This document shows, piece by piece, positions 28,101 through 46,559 of a stretch of 64,000 nt of DNA. Each line of letters begins with the position of its first letter. Position 1 is the stretch's first letter. The notes under the pieces were generated by a model, which was not told where the DNA came from, searched no databases, and saw only the letters and a program-made list of their open reading frames with translations. The stretch lies in assembly GCA_034190875.2 (NCBI GenBank), contig CM067343.1:39504358-39568357 (forward strand). Direction: 5' to 3'. The DNA is from Urechis unicinctus (lineage: Eukaryota > Annelida > Polychaeta > Xenopneusta > Urechidae). The position numbers and the translations under genes were made by a program.

Positions 28101-30512
28101 TTCAATGAACGCTTTAAAAAACTTGATATTGTCGAAAGTTGCCGAGAATATGTGAATAATAAGTCAGAACATCGAGACATAATTAAGGTATGGTACTTGG
28201 CCTAGATACCTTCGCTTGAATTAATATACATGACTGCGAACATTACGACTCAAACGAGCAAACAAGCAAAAAATCCCATTAACAATATTTAAAGCCGAAG
28301 GAATGATTAATTAGACAAATCAAGCGACCCACAGAGAGCCGTTCGCTGGAAATATGTCAGCTTTCGACTATCATTCACACATTCAGTCTTAAAAATCCTC
28401 GCTTCTGCTTGACTCTGAAAAGCTCTCACATTTTATGTGAACTAGAAATATATTCATATTACGCAAAGCAGACGGCTGTAAAGAATATCTGCCATTTCCA
28501 GTGCCAAGCCCCAAAACGGTACGGTACTGGCATAAATCGCCAGGTATCTGAACTAGTGTAGGGATAGTTGAAGTTACAAATTACTCAATATAAAGGTATA
28601 TGACATACACTGCCCATAACAGTTAATCAAAACAATGAATTGTGATGCAGAACCTCGTTCCAAGTGCATCTACAGAAGAATTACTTTCAATCTCAACCTT
28701 TGAAGTTATATAATCAACAGATATTGCGTACTGCAGAACCGTACAAGGAACGCTAATGGCTCATTGTGCATCCACAAGCGCGAGTAGAGGGGGGATGGTC
28801 ATAAGGCATCGACGTCATGTTCTCCATATGACATCATTGAGGTAGCTTAAGACATAGACAAATCTCGACATGCCGTCGCTATTAGTTTTTCAAGTGCCAA
28901 GTTGTATTGTGTGTTAATACAATGGTGAATAGAAAATGCCATGTTTCGCTGTTGAATGGAAATGTTATGTTGTTATTGGATTGATAGATTAGATAACAAG
29001 AGCCTAGAGTAGAGATGTCCAGCAGTTACATCCTATATAGTCAGCTACCTACCGAATTATCAGAGAATGAGGTAACTTCATGCATTTACCGTTACAACTA
29101 CACCGTTCAAATAACTTGATACATGTGTGGGGATTCAATGCATTAAGTCAGTAGAATAGATGATTTAACTTCTCCCTGACTTTAAAAATGCCTAATGAAC
29201 ATGTAAACAATCTTACACGCTTACTATGAATATGTTATCATGGTTAGTTCAATGTTTAAACTGGCATAGTTCATTTCAGTGACATTGATTCATATATCTG
29301 TGTATCATCTCTAAATCGCACACCACTATGAACAGAAACAACAAAATCAAAGTGCACAACGGACAAGTGATGAATGGAATTTGAAATATGGAATTAGTCT
29401 GAGCACGCATCGATTTAATTCAAGTTGCATTATTTCATGGCAATAGTCGTGAATAACCCGCTGAACGGATACAGATGTATTTAACATAACAATTAAATTG
29501 AATAAGCATCATGTGACTAGTAACTGTTTCAAGAAATAAGCTTCAGACTTTTAAGTTAATACTTTTTCAAGAGCATGCAGTTCGTACCATACGATGTTCT
29601 AGCAGAAATTAAAGGCATGTTAGTGGGATTCAATGCTGATTGGTCAGGAAGAATATACAGTACTCGACTCCGCGCTACGTGTTTGTGTATAAATTCAGTT
29701 GAGATGACCAATTCAGCTTACCGTCAAAGAGAGCTTTGTTGGCCGATTTAATCTTCTGTGGGGATACATCCCTTGGCGTTTTTGTCGAATTAAATTCACT
29801 TGGATAATCTCTCTAACAGTAGATTTGTCAATGAATGTGTAAAAATCTAAGTGTGCAATTTTTCTGGATCATTGTTTTAAACTCGTCAATGTCGATCAAG
29901 TTCATTTTAACGGATACATTTTGATCATTGACTTTGTACGTTTCCTCCTAGATACCTACTGCCAAATATCAACCCACACTAAAAAAAACATGCGTCGATA
30001 CGTTCTTGTTCCGCATTCAGGTTAATTTATTCCCATACAAAGCATATGTCATAGTATTTTCCTTTACACAAACCAAAAAATACCATTAGCTTACAGTACA
30101 AGCGATTCTACACCGTAGCCTCATTGCAAAAATGTGTATGCTAACATATTTCATAACTGTGCTTTCAGTGAAGCTATTCACCAGTCTGTGCGACCTACAA
30201 TAAGTACATAAAACACAAGCGGAATCAATGCTCGTTTAATAACAAACATCTATTGTGGTAGCATATAAGATTCTGCGTTTGCGTCGGATATTTTAAACTA
30301 TGCAATTATTCGGCATTTCAAAAAGGGGGAGTGGTCAACAGACCGTGTGCATTAACTAGCACCGGTAATTGACGTCGTCATTTCATTGAATTATAAACGT
30401 CCATTGCAGCGCCGTAAAATGGGTTGAACGTGCTTTACTCAGGTCAAAGACCCAACAACACAACTTTAATGCAAATTTACGCGCTGAGTTTTAATCCCCA
30501 CTTAATAAAGCA
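22131..30512. other. no recognisable feature
   Basis: AT-rich sequence. 22140-22400 may hold the last worn traces of the Polinton, but I cannot assign them. 25235-25335 is a degenerate TG-rich patch. The longest frames (26027-26365, 112 codons; 30580-30852, 90 codons) have no motif and are probably chance. Confidence 0.5.
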
Positions 30513-30594
30513 TAGCATCTATTAAGGCCATGTAATATTGTCATTGCACATTGCACTTAGCATCTATTAGGTCCATGTAATGTTGTCGCTGCAC
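30513..30594 (+). repeat. imperfect tandem duplication, about 40-base unit
   Basis: The block starting tagcatctattaagg at 30513 is repeated from 30558 (tagcatctattaggt), with a few substitutions and about 8 extra bases between the two. Confidence 0.8.
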
Positions 30595-30852
30595 AGATCG
30601 CCGTTCCGTTTAACAGCACACAAAATAGACAACGCCTACACAGTAGAATCATGTAAAACATTGCGCGTACATGACCCTATACTGTACCCCAATGTGCTTG
30701 CAATGATATCATTTGTTATTTCGACACTGTATCTGGTGATTACATTTTTTCCCAGCGATTTTCGAGGATCATATGCGCACCGAAAATTGTCTTCATTGCA
30801 TCAATTCAATTCTAAGCTCAATGAACTATATTTTATAGATAATGTCATTTAA

Positions 30853-31784
30853 TACATTCATTCAGTAATACGTACCCCGAAACCAGTGTCGGCGTGAATA
30901 ACTTTGATGTTCGCATGCCAGCGTGAGATTTCGTGCGTTCAGTCTGCCACAACATAATCAAATTCTGAACGAAGGTCATGGCTTATGTTCAAGTTACTTA
31001 TAAAGCCTTCCCTTTCCAAGACTTGAATCCGCCATAGTAATAATAAGATCAATGGAAAAACTTACGTGACGGCTAGGATTACTCACGAATGCTCTATATT
31101 CTTTAACCATATTATGGATGCTTCGATCCTGTGTCAGGATATTTCATTCATGCTGCTGCTCAGGGACGTGATTCTATTTCCTGTTTTAAAGTCACCACAT
31201 TACAAGCGACGCCAGTAAATCAGCAGCACACCATCTGCTCCAAAGAAGCATCAACCTAAACACGGCGCTCGATGAAATAACGTTCAATCGCTCTCTCCAT
31301 ATGCCGGAAAATAAAACATGGAATAGCGTCTGAGCATGCGTCGATTTGATTATATCTTGCAAATATCTGGGCATGCCTACAGGGGCCCAAACATTAGTCA
31401 TAACCTAAGAACGACGATATTTGTTTGCATTTAGCTGATATCGGGCGATGCATTTGCCACAGATCATATATCAAATGTGATATATGATGCAAATATCATA
31501 TGGTTTACATTACATGTTAAATGTAGAACATCAAACAAATAGAGCATGGACAGAAAGATAAGGAGTTATATAAAGAGATAGATAACTTCCACAAAATGTT
31601 AATATCCCACAGGTTTGAATAGTGCGAGCGTGCGACGTATACGCTATTAGCTTGATATTTTTCAAGTCGAGTGTAGTGATTATCGCACGTGAGGGCACAA
31701 AGGGAAGTGAATAAGCATTGCCAATCGAGTCCTTCGCTGACAAATGCAGATATCGAGAGTGATGGACGTCATATTTGTTTTTTA
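30853..31784. other. no recognisable feature except a palindrome
   Basis: AT-rich sequence leading into the microsatellite block. It contains the palindrome at 31463-31488 and no credible coding frame. Confidence 0.5.
31463..31488. repeat. 11-base perfect palindrome with 4-base loop
   Basis: atcatatatca (31463-31473) and tgatatatgat (31478-31488) pair exactly around aatg. It is AT-rich and close to a microsatellite block, so it may have no function. Confidence 0.75.
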
Positions 31785-32191
31785 TATACATATATACATA
31801 ATATATACATACATACACACACACATACATACATACATACATGCATACATATATACATATATGCATACATACATACATACATACATACATACATACATAC
31901 ATACATACATACATACATACACATACATACATACACATACATACATACATACATACATACATACATACATACATACATACATACATACATACATACATAC
32001 ATACATACATACATACATACATACATACATACATACATACATACATACATACATACATACATACATACATACATACACATACATACATACATACATACAT
32101 ACATACATACATACATACATACATACATACATACATACATACATACATACATACATACATACATACATACATACATACATACATACATACA

Positions 32192-32222
<31 letters not shown>
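31785..32222. repeat. (ATAC)n microsatellite
   Basis: About 430 bases of ATAC (GTAT on the other strand) with a few ACAC interruptions near 31812-31820, 31918, 31932 and 32074. Open frames on both strands (Tyr-Ile-His-Thr or Met-Tyr-Val-Cys repeats, up to 229 codons) are artefacts of the repeat. Confidence 0.97.
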
Positions 32223-32223
<1 letters not shown>

Positions 32224-32319
32224 GACATATATATTTATCTATGTATTGATGTATATTTATATATATAAATATATATCATATTGATGTGTGTAAATATATG
32301 TATATATATCTACATATAT

Positions 32320-32516
<197 letters not shown>

Positions 32517-33329
32517 CAGCGACGCATGTTCTTATAACGGAAGAGGCCGTGTCGGTACTTATCGCGTTTAAACTGAATATCATTTGCGTGGAAGGAAAGG
32601 TAGAACCACTGTAGTCGTTTGTGATAAATTTACTTATATCGCGTTCTTATAAGACACAAACATGGTAGTTGGCTGTGTGGCATTCTGTGTAAAAGAGCAA
32701 ATAAATATATGACCCTATACAGCAGGGTTCAATTAAATATGCCTTTGGAATGATCATTTGTGCGATTGGTTGTCATCGTTTTAAAACGTGCGAATCAATG
32801 CCGTTCTAGAAGAGGACAAAAGCCTCTACAGAAAACAAAAATTTTCTTTAAAATAAAAACACCTTTCCTGACATTGTGATTCGGATCTGAAGCTGAGCAT
32901 CCCCTCATTAGGTACAATGTTGTTTGATTGCCCTACACAAACACAGCAAAACTGGACAAAACCTGATGAGACAGGGAGCAGTCGCAACCTGAAGCGTTCA
33001 TTACAATTGATCGACACCGCGTTTTTAGGTGCCTTTTGCCAATTGACCTGGTCGGTTGTATGAAGGCTTTGCTATGTTCTTGTAAAATATTTAGTGAACA
33101 TTGTTCGTAATAAACTTTAATGTTAAACTCCCCGAATAATTAAGAGGTTTTGCGGTGACAGCGCTTGAGCTAGATTGAAATAATTCTTAGAAGTCAAATC
33201 CGCACAAAACCTCTTTAACTAGAATGGTAATAACAGCATTTTCCAATGATATACGACATTAAACCCAAACAGCGATCCAGAATACCAAATCTGATTCGAT
33301 CAATGTAAATATGTGGATCATATGGCGCA
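32517..33329. other. no gene; short R1-like block
   Basis: About 32686-32770 resembles 34803-34870 inside R1 copy C (shared cattctgtgt and aaatatgc-type blocks), which suggests another fragment of the family. Nothing else is recognised. Confidence 0.45.
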
Positions 33330-36180
33330 CTATTCAAGTGACCGACCAACCAGAGGATATAATCACCATAAATGATTATGTACAAAGATTCTTGATTTTG
33401 ATATTAATGTATGAGTAATTGTCATATGTGTAAAATGCGCATTGCTGTGAGCCATAGTGGCTTACATATACTATATGACCATGGGAGCGACCATTAACGC
33501 TATCAAATTCGGTTTGAATACAATGTGTCAAAACATACTGAAATGCGGCTGATAACACTGCCAATTGTCAGATGGCGCTACCTTGTAAACATACACATAA
33601 AAACTACAGTCAAAATGTGCACTTGATCTGACAGTTTAAGCAATTGAATGGACAACAGGCAAAGGAAAACCTTCTAGGACAATACAGAGCTGGAACTACA
33701 GGGAGTCGCGTGTTAGAAAAGCAAACTTGCCGCACTTACAATCTGGTCTTCCTGACCGACATCGGGTGTGAAATCAAACATTGATATCTAACCAAGGCAG
33801 TATTTGTACGTTACGTCATGTTCCATGCTCAAAGAAATATAATAAAGAAATTGTACGTTGATACATGTTCAAATAAATAGAATACAACAAACAGTTAAAT
33901 GTCTTCGAAGCACAATGTCTTTTAATATCTTGCTTCTTATGACGGCCGTATATCGGGTTAGCGGGTTATGGCAAACAGTTATATATGAAGCTCACTTTGT
34001 GTTATGGATATGCATTGTCCACATTACGGATATATAATGAAGCGCTCAGTTTTACAATTTATGCTGCCATACAATGACTCTTGGCAGACAATTGACAGGA
34101 AAGCCAGGGAAAAGTTATTGTGCTCAACCACGACAGCTACATAGCTATTATCTACATCTGCCTGTTTATCAGAACCGAATGCTAACACATTCGTCACTTC
34201 TGATAATGCCTTGTATAAGTTATAACTATCCTTCCGTGACAGCAACAAACAGTTAGCAGGAGAAGTGATCTAATAACCACTGAGGAATATTACAATATAA
34301 GGCATTGAATCACCCTTGCCTCTGCTTTTACCTCACGTGGCATGGTTCGCAACAGAAGGTTCATGGACGAGTACCGTACTCATTGAGCCCACTTGATTTG
34401 TGGGCTAGATCATGGAAGAGTGCCTGCTATTAGCTGCTAAAAAGACGGGATTAGAAAGTCCGTTGGCATACACATTGTATATGCAGATATAGACATATAT
34501 TTGTGTTACGCGGGTATCACATGGTCAAAAAGGAAATGCATTTTAAATGTGATAAGTCATCACTGACTAATCAGCGTTGCGGAGTAGGCTGTAAGAAGAA
34601 GCTTCAATGAATACAAAATAAGGGATATCTAGTGGGTAAAAAACACCGAGTTGGGTCTGGAATATCAAAAGATTAAGCCTCGCAATTGATTGAGTTTGAA
34701 CTAAGAGGCAATAACTGGGAAAGCAAGGCAGAAGCGCTGTATTCTTGTGTTATGAAACTATTCATTATCTATTTAATGACTCAAACATTAAGGTTGTCTT
34801 CCCAGCATTCTGTGTGAAAGAGCTGCCGTTTGTAGCCGTGTGCAACCGGCTTTAATTCAATATGCATTCGATACACGCAACCTCGGTAGAAACAGAATAC
34901 TAATTTTCGAATTCTACGCGATCAATGTCAGCAAATAAACTGACGAGGAAGATGGACGCGTTAACGCTTCCATTAACCAATTACTCGTTAGCGGGGGAAG
35001 GTGGACAATATAGCCTATTTACAACCATGCAACACTATTTATGGTCTACTCACACGCGCGGTTAAAAGGATTGATGCATTTTTAATTGCTTCGGTTGCAA
35101 TCTGGATTCGCTTTCCAATAACACACTGGCAAGAGATGTAGAAATCCTGTTCAGTAGAAGCTGCTACGTTTGGGCTGATCTTATAAGATGGAGCAAATAT
35201 TCAACCATAGTCAAACGGGCAACATGATACTTGCTAATAGTGTGCCTCATTCCTTGTGTGTGGCTACATTACAATTATTGTGTAGAAATTGCTGCACACA
35301 CCTTTCGATAACAGGCTTGTAAGATAAGTCTGAAACACGAAAATTCAAGTAGCCTAACGATTTTGTGAGGCGCTAGTCTGCATTTCAATTCAATTACACA
35401 TACTGAAGCAACAAAACGGCAGTTTTGTCACGATATTAGTTGTCTGTCTCTTTGGATTGTTCCTACATGCCATTTGCGGACTTAAAAAATGCTAACCGTA
35501 CCAGGACCGTCCGTTCATTCTATGATCGTGTCGAGACACATTTGAGTATATACACAATCCGCTTATCTTTCATTTGATATTGAGGAAACATCATGTAACT
35601 GAAACCGATCTTTCGTCCTGGGCCGGTCTGGTGGTTTTTGAAAAATTCATTGGGTTTAATTCTGAGAAGGAAAGGTAATAAACCATATACATGGCTGCTC
35701 GACAGTCAACATTTTAGCGGCGTACGCAGTGTACGTCTAGTTTGTGTACACGGTTGGCTTTATAAAACACATATCATATCAAACCGATTTAGGGCAATCC
35801 ACGCCGTCATTTACCTAATAGTTAAAGCGAAATGAGAGCACAACCAAGAATAAATACGACACTACCATATTCATAATACAGCAATGACAATGAGCTTCAA
35901 AAGATGAAAGCCATGTAGATTCAGTGACAAACCCCCGCATCAGCTATTCATAAGTGCATTATTGCTAAGCAGTGTATCAGGATAAAAAACAAAACAGAGA
36001 AATCTTTGTCTTTTGTCTATACATTACCGCTTATCCAAGGAAAACACTGTTAGCGGTGGCAGTTCGAGTAATGACTAGAAATTATTTCATGCAGGTGCTA
36101 AATGCTGTTTGATCGGATGCAGTCTAAACAGTTATCGGTAATTGACACGTTTTAGTGAAAAGATGCAGTAATTATAGTAA
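33330..36180 (+). repeat. R1 repeat, copy C
   Basis: Direct, diverged relative of copy D (about 37130-41200). Matching blocks: 33350-33480 with 37150-37290; 33920-34100 with 38200-38330; 34885-34990 with 38590-38690; 35010-35290 with 38770-39020; 35380-35840 with 40300-40890; 35960-36180 with 41000-41210. Identity by eye is about two thirds with many gaps. The minus-strand copy E (2860-3484) matches 34850-35300. No terminal repeats or protein motif are visible; the 65-codon frame at 35638-35835 is not kept intact in copy D. Confidence 0.75.
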
Positions 36181-37129
36181 CCAACATAAAATACACATCA
36201 CTCCGCGAAGAAGATCATCCATATAGAATAGCAGCATGTGGTCTTGGTTGTGGTCCATAGATGGGACAGTTGTTCCTTTGTGTATAATATAGACAAATAG
36301 CTTCATCAGAAGGAATCAATAACAAGAATGATTTATGTAATGGCAACCAACTGGGAGCCCCACCGAGGTATCAGCGTGTGCATTGATTGTATTTCTGACT
36401 CCATGGGGAGAGATGGGGTATGGATTGTACTCCATTAAGAGCTCCTGTGTGTGTGGATCTATGAAGGCAGTTATTGCGTAGCAATCTGTTTTCTTAGAGA
36501 CAGTAACGCATGGTCGTCTTAGTCGCAAAATACAGGCCGAACAATTTGCTATAAATAGCCACTGAATATCGTTGTTATCGATATTTTACTGTGGTCATTT
36601 GTAGCACTGTTTAGCACTTCCTATCCCGAGGCGGAAGTACCAAAGCAATCTTCAGATTTGTGTTCATCGAAGTTACATTCGCATATTTGTCGACTTGTTG
36701 ATTGTTAATTTTACATTCGAAATCAATGGCTTGAGCATGTGTTATCTGCATCGGCGCTAAGTAATACAATTTACAACACCAACAAATGGAGGCATATTCT
36801 TCATTACCATAGAGCTAGAACTGACTATTTTGACCGCATTTAAATATACCCTATACATATACTGCTGCTGAAAGGGCCTTGCGAAGCAGAAAGTACACTG
36901 CGAATAAATACTGTAACAATTCGCTGTTCAAGTGGTTGCAGTTGATCTTAAATTGATGAGTAACATGTTGTGGCTGCAGATATTTCTTATGAGACACATC
37001 CGCACACAGACTCGTTAAATTAACTGCGTTTATTTTGCACCGGGCGAACGCTTGGTAACTCTTCAATCAGTATCACAAAATGTGAGTTTCATTCCTTTAT
37101 CAAAGATCATTAGCAACCTGATCTGATTT
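36181..37129. other. spacer between R1 copies, no recognisable feature
   Basis: Sequence between copies C and D, with no gene and no clear match elsewhere in the window. Confidence 0.5.
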
Positions 37130-41200
<4,071 letters not shown>

Positions 41201-44093
41201 ACAAAATTAACTCATTTCGACCTGCGCCGGAAAGTCGGCTACTTAAATAAAGCACCATCACCTTCTTTTGACATCAGATATGCTAACTGGACCTGCCTGG
41301 TGTATGATGCCTTACTGCACTGGTGTATGGTATTTCTGCTGCAATGTAATAATACTATATTGCCCCTGTGAATATGCAACGAAATTAAATCTCATATTTT
41401 GCAGGCTGGTATTTCCCGACAAATTGGTCAAACGTATTCAATTAATTTAACACATGGGTCTCCAAAGTTGCAATTCTCTAGGCATTCATGTCTTGTCGTA
41501 TTTGGAAAGCTACCTTAGCGATTGATATTGCACACTAAGGGAGGTCAAACATAGATAGCCACTCTAGACACATATATCACTCTCGTAGGTGCCATGGGAA
41601 CTTTACCGTCAACTAAGATGAGAGTGGCAGATAGCCATAATGGTTAATATCGGCACTCCGTTTAAAGCGATCAATATCATTCGGCATGTGATGTCATATG
41701 CGTATAGACCGTTAGAGACGTAATCCCATGATTGACTCACACAACGTAAAGGATTGTCACAACAGGTTACGCGTACAGGTTCATAGCGCATTAGTGCATA
41801 TCAATAAGAGGGCGCGTTTCGCCACCATCGTTAGTCTCCGCTATCAATCATGGCCAGGAATGATTGTTTACTCTTGAACGATTGACCATGACAGAAAATT
41901 GCTGTATTCCTCAAACAAGAGCATTTATATGGCACGTTGCTATTGCATAAATAATGCCGGAATGCACCGTTTAGCGGTTTTTCGGGACAACACAAACCAT
42001 CAGGAATGTTGCAATCGGACTCAGATTATCATATAACAGACCCTGAAAAACACATACGTGTATTATCGCATTGAAAAGTATTCGGGATAGGATGTTGAAT
42101 TTAATACCGGACACTAAACATAATCGAAACGAACGGAAAATCTATACGTCTCTCTGATATAATTGGCTATCACACAGAAATTGGCTGGCAGATTTAGAAA
42201 CGCGATTTCCGATTGCATTATGGAATATGAACTTTCATGGCCTAGAAAGAAAAACGCTGTTAAAGAATAATTTGTTATATGAACATATCACGTTCTAGTT
42301 ACATCACTACAAACCCTCCATATCTCGTGCTTGGGCATTGTCGAAGGTACTTGCGCGACTCCGTTACACCATTTAGGAAGATTTGGGGCGGTTACATATA
42401 CTTTATGAAAATAATCTGTAAGCGTGCAACTTATTAAATGTTGTCTGATCAGTTTAATTAATAGTGAGTTAAACCCCAATTTACTTTAGATAATTAGCAA
42501 AATCACACAGTCGATATGAATAACTTCTAAATACCATTATTGGCAATAATAATGTCAGAGCTCGACTCCAGACGCATATCATACATTGCTCTGGCGCTCG
42601 TTTCAGCCGCAGTTTCATATGTAGAAGAGGCGGCACATGCACAATTTACTTTCGTTATCCTACATAAGGTAATATGCGACCACAGCTGTTGCTATACCTA
42701 CATTGCCAATGTATTGTAGACCATCAACTTATTATCAAAACTTATCGGGCTAACTTAAAAAGCCGTCGCCTAATATATGCTCATCAATGTATTTTGGCGG
42801 GATGATAGAATCGCCGATATTGATTCTGACTAATCAACCTCACAGTCATCGAGAGCTCTCACAACGGTTAAATACATTTTAGCTGGAGAACTCGTCGATC
42901 CACCTCGTGCAAAGACATTCCATAGTATTAAATCCGAATATCTGAGAGAACGGACGTAAATGTTTTACGAGCGACAAGAATTCCGGTTTAAACGACATTC
43001 GGATAATAATCGCTGTGATGAAACAATTTGGTTGACGCAATTTTTTTAGATGTGTATTGAATACCGCATATATAACGAGAACAGCATTATTATTGCACAC
43101 AAAATAAGCTTTCAAAGAATTGTTCGTTGATGCTTGAGCTGATATCTAATGGCACGGTCCTCTCTGATTGTTGCCTGAGATAATAGTTTGATGCGGATAA
43201 CCATAGCATTAGTGTTGGATTCAAACCTGCTCTTTATTGGTCTAATATAGTACGGAGCGAGCCTAATAAGCACGTACTAACTGCTACGAAAACACTCCAG
43301 GATAATTCAGTGATGTCATTGTGCTGTCCAAACTTCTAACAAGCAGCACAAATATGATGCAATTTCAAGTATCGAATTGATATGATTTGTACCTACTGAG
43401 AGCGTATTTTAGATATGATGAGTTTCAGGGAATGTTGAGGTGCAATCCACCAAAGACGCTCAAAAAACAATGTGTGAGCGCTTGTATATGTCTGGCCTAG
43501 ATCACCATTTGATGATTGACATATCGCACCGCTTTTCTAGGTACCATCGGACTGTTATCTTACATTTGTTTACATTTATATCAATGATTTTTAATCGGTA
43601 GCTTCATTTGTCAAACAGCAGATACAAAGACAAACTGGCTGAGTGCAGCAACTTAAGTAAACAGTAATAAGCGAATTAAGGTTTATAGTCGCATCATTGC
43701 GACCGAGTTAGATCGCTTGAACACATGCTGAATAAATCCAAAAAACGTCGTTGCTTCTTTATCCATATCCGTTGAACTCATCATTACTTAATACAGTCAT
43801 TCCATCCGATCTTATTCCTTATACTTATGCTTATATGTATCTGGGTCATTCTCATCGATGTTCGGGATTTTGAGTATATGTATCATCTAGCTGATAAAAG
43901 GTCGATTTAACGACTTGTATTTGCTGTATCTGTTATATTTGCCACCCGTGAGTTTTACTTAGCCTAGTGAGGTGCTACGTGATTAGCTCTGCATTACTAC
44001 CCCTCATTAGAATTTCATCTTGAATAGAATTACATCAAACGAGTTCTGTGTTCTGAAACCTTTCACTGTAATCGAACTGCTTGGTCGTAAAAG
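41201..44093. other. no recognisable feature
   Basis: AT-rich sequence without gene-like frames or repeats that I can match. Confidence 0.5.
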
Positions 44094-44213
44094 CATGGAC
44101 GGATTATTTAGGTCACCAATGATTAGATGGCTGAGTAAGAGTTTGATCAAGCCCCGAATATGTTCACAAGGTCATTATTTAGCTTACTTAATTTGCAGTG
44201 TCGTTTGTTGTGA
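44094..44213 (+). repeat. young direct duplication, unit 1
   Basis: About 120 bases beginning catggacgga and ending ttgttgtga, repeated at 44424-44545 with only a few base changes and two small gaps. It is far more alike than the other duplicated sequence in the window, hence recent. Confidence 0.9.
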
Positions 44214-44423
44214 ACACTATAATATAGCACTCGTATAATTTGACGTTTCAGATTCTTAAAACCAATCTCGCTTTGTAACGCAGACTGATCCGCCGAACTT
44301 GTGTTGTACATCCCCTGATTGCTCTGCTGAGTTAATTCCGCGCAATTTATCGGGCCATAAGGTCTAAGCTTGGTCGTTGGGTACAAATAGAACTTGTACA
44401 GAAAGAACTAAAATGCTCACAAA
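44214..44423. other. spacer between the direct duplicates
   Basis: About 210 bases with no counterpart elsewhere in the window. Confidence 0.5.
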
Positions 44424-44545
44424 CCATGGACGGATGATTTATAAGGTCACCAATGATTAGATGGCTGAGTAAGAGTTGCCAAGCCCCGAATATGTTCACA
44501 AGGTCATTATTTAGCTTACTTAATTTGCAGTGTCGTTTGTTGTGA
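44424..44545 (+). repeat. young direct duplication, unit 2
   Basis: Near-identical copy of 44094-44213, offset by about 330 bases. Differences are concentrated near 44434-44440 and 44474-44480. Confidence 0.9.
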
Positions 44546-45139
44546 CAATCGCCAAAACCATTACGTCAATATGAACTGATTCGTGCATGACAATTCTCAC
44601 TCACAGACGCACATCATTTTTGTTATTACCACGCTTCACATTGCACTACTAAGTATATATACATGTGTAATGATAACACTTTAAACATGAGAAGTATAAA
44701 GAATGACTCTCGGAGTACATTACAGACATCCTAGCGGTTCAGTTATGCTTTAGGCCTAAAGATTACGTTAACCACGCAGCGGGGCAAACTATAGTTGAAT
44801 ATCTTGTGCAAATGCTACAGGATTTATGAATAACACGATACTGGACCTCTTTTCACGTCTAATGTGATATCAAACGGTAACGACCAACTTTGGTACAAAC
44901 CCAAAACAGCACTGAAAAAGCCCTTGCAAAGGCTTCTGTAGTTGTTAAGTCAATCACCTCTTCCTTAATGGCTTTATTTTAAAAAATATGATTAATACAA
45001 ACACTTCTTGAAAGGCACATACTAATGTTATGGATCTGTTCACCGTTTGAGCGGATGACGCCTGTGATCACGCTAGCGGAACATGACGCGATGATTTGTG
45101 TAAACGCGCTGAAGGCTGGGTGTTTCGGTCTCGGCTTAG
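44546..45139. other. no recognisable feature
   Basis: AT-rich sequence before the CA block, without a credible gene. Confidence 0.5.
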
Positions 45140-45160
45140 CTACACACACACACAATTTTC

Positions 45161-45199
<39 letters not shown>

Positions 45200-45397
45200 G
45201 GTTGCAACACATTCGACACACATACCACACATACACATGTCACAAACGACAGACATATTCATACACAACACATGCGGCTCACACACACACAGAGATAATA
45301 CATTCACACACTCACGCACAAACAAATACATACATACTCATACGCACATCCCTCACACATACACACATGCCTAGACACACACACCCACAATGAATAT

Positions 45398-45450
<53 letters not shown>
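45140..45450. repeat. broken (CA)n block
   Basis: Two pure CA tracts (about 45164-45198 and 45399-45445) with degenerate CA/CATA sequence between. Open frames rich in Thr-His or Val-Cys are by-products of the repeat. Confidence 0.95.
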
Positions 45451-46559
45451 ACATTCCAATTACAAATGTTCAAGCCAAGGATAGATTATCTACACCCCTG
45501 GCACTCATAATACATGTTCAGTAGTTGGTGTCAAGACAGTGGCTCATGTAATCACTTGACGAAAAGCAAACTCAAAATAATAAGGCAGAGTCATTTAAAT
45601 TACAGACCCGAATAAGTTGCTAAACTACGCATGCTGATCATAAACTAAATGCGAATATTCCTTCAGTTGATCGAACCAAATATTCCTCATCCTAAATTGG
45701 TTATAAACTGACGACGATTATAGACCGGATGTATTGCATTTTATATGCATTTCATTACATGTCGCCTGTAAGAATATCTATACCGCGGGGTTGTTTGTAG
45801 ACAATATGTTGTCATTAAATATTCATTTGGATCTCGAGAGCACCGTAAGTAATTGGACCAATTGCGATCAGTGAGTGCTTCCGGTCATTAAATGTGCAAA
45901 ATATCCGACAGATTTAGACTTGATACGGTGGTCCGCTTAAATGGCCGATCGGAATGAAGGAATATCTCGTCGACACGTTGTGAACATACATTATAATAAC
46001 ATCCTTCCTTAAATGGGGAATATCAATGGCCGGGCACCCGGTGATTATGCAATGTTTATTATACAATCCCTGTATTTGATGATATTGTATGTCTTGGTGT
46101 TGAACGCTCGCATGCGCAGTTGAAGCATTTGCGATCGACTGAAAGCAATGAGCAGCGTGCCGGCTTGTAATAACATGTAAGCTTGTTTGCGTCCACAAAA
46201 TGCTCTTAAGCCACCACTAACAAAGTTTTCATCCCTCGCTGCACTAGAAAACCTAGTTATCTCAGTTGCTCTAACTGATTCTTAAAGCTGATGCTATGAG
46301 CAACCAATTGGCGAGAGGTAATGCAATGACTCTCGCAGTAAATTCGGCGCTGCGATTTGTAAGCTTATTGCACAAAACGTTAAAATTGGCAAGTCAATAT
46401 ATCGGCAGCAATGTCCAAACTTTATATCGGCCAATAAAACTCAAGCATGATAGAGTTTATCCCGGTTGGGGGTTGGCCATTCAATTCCATGATGTAACTA
46501 GCAGGGACGCCGTGCGAATAAAATCTCCTTTTTTTCCTCGTTTAACTGCTCGCCTTGCT
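45451..46559. other. no recognisable feature
   Basis: AT-rich sequence. Frames of about 92-94 codons at 45914-46198 and 46296-46574 have no motif. Confidence 0.5.

Noticed and set aside
31531-32268. Long open frames of 127-229 codons on both strands
   Set aside because: They are translations of the ATAC and TA arrays in several frames; the repeat has no stop codon, and the proteins are pure short-period repeats.
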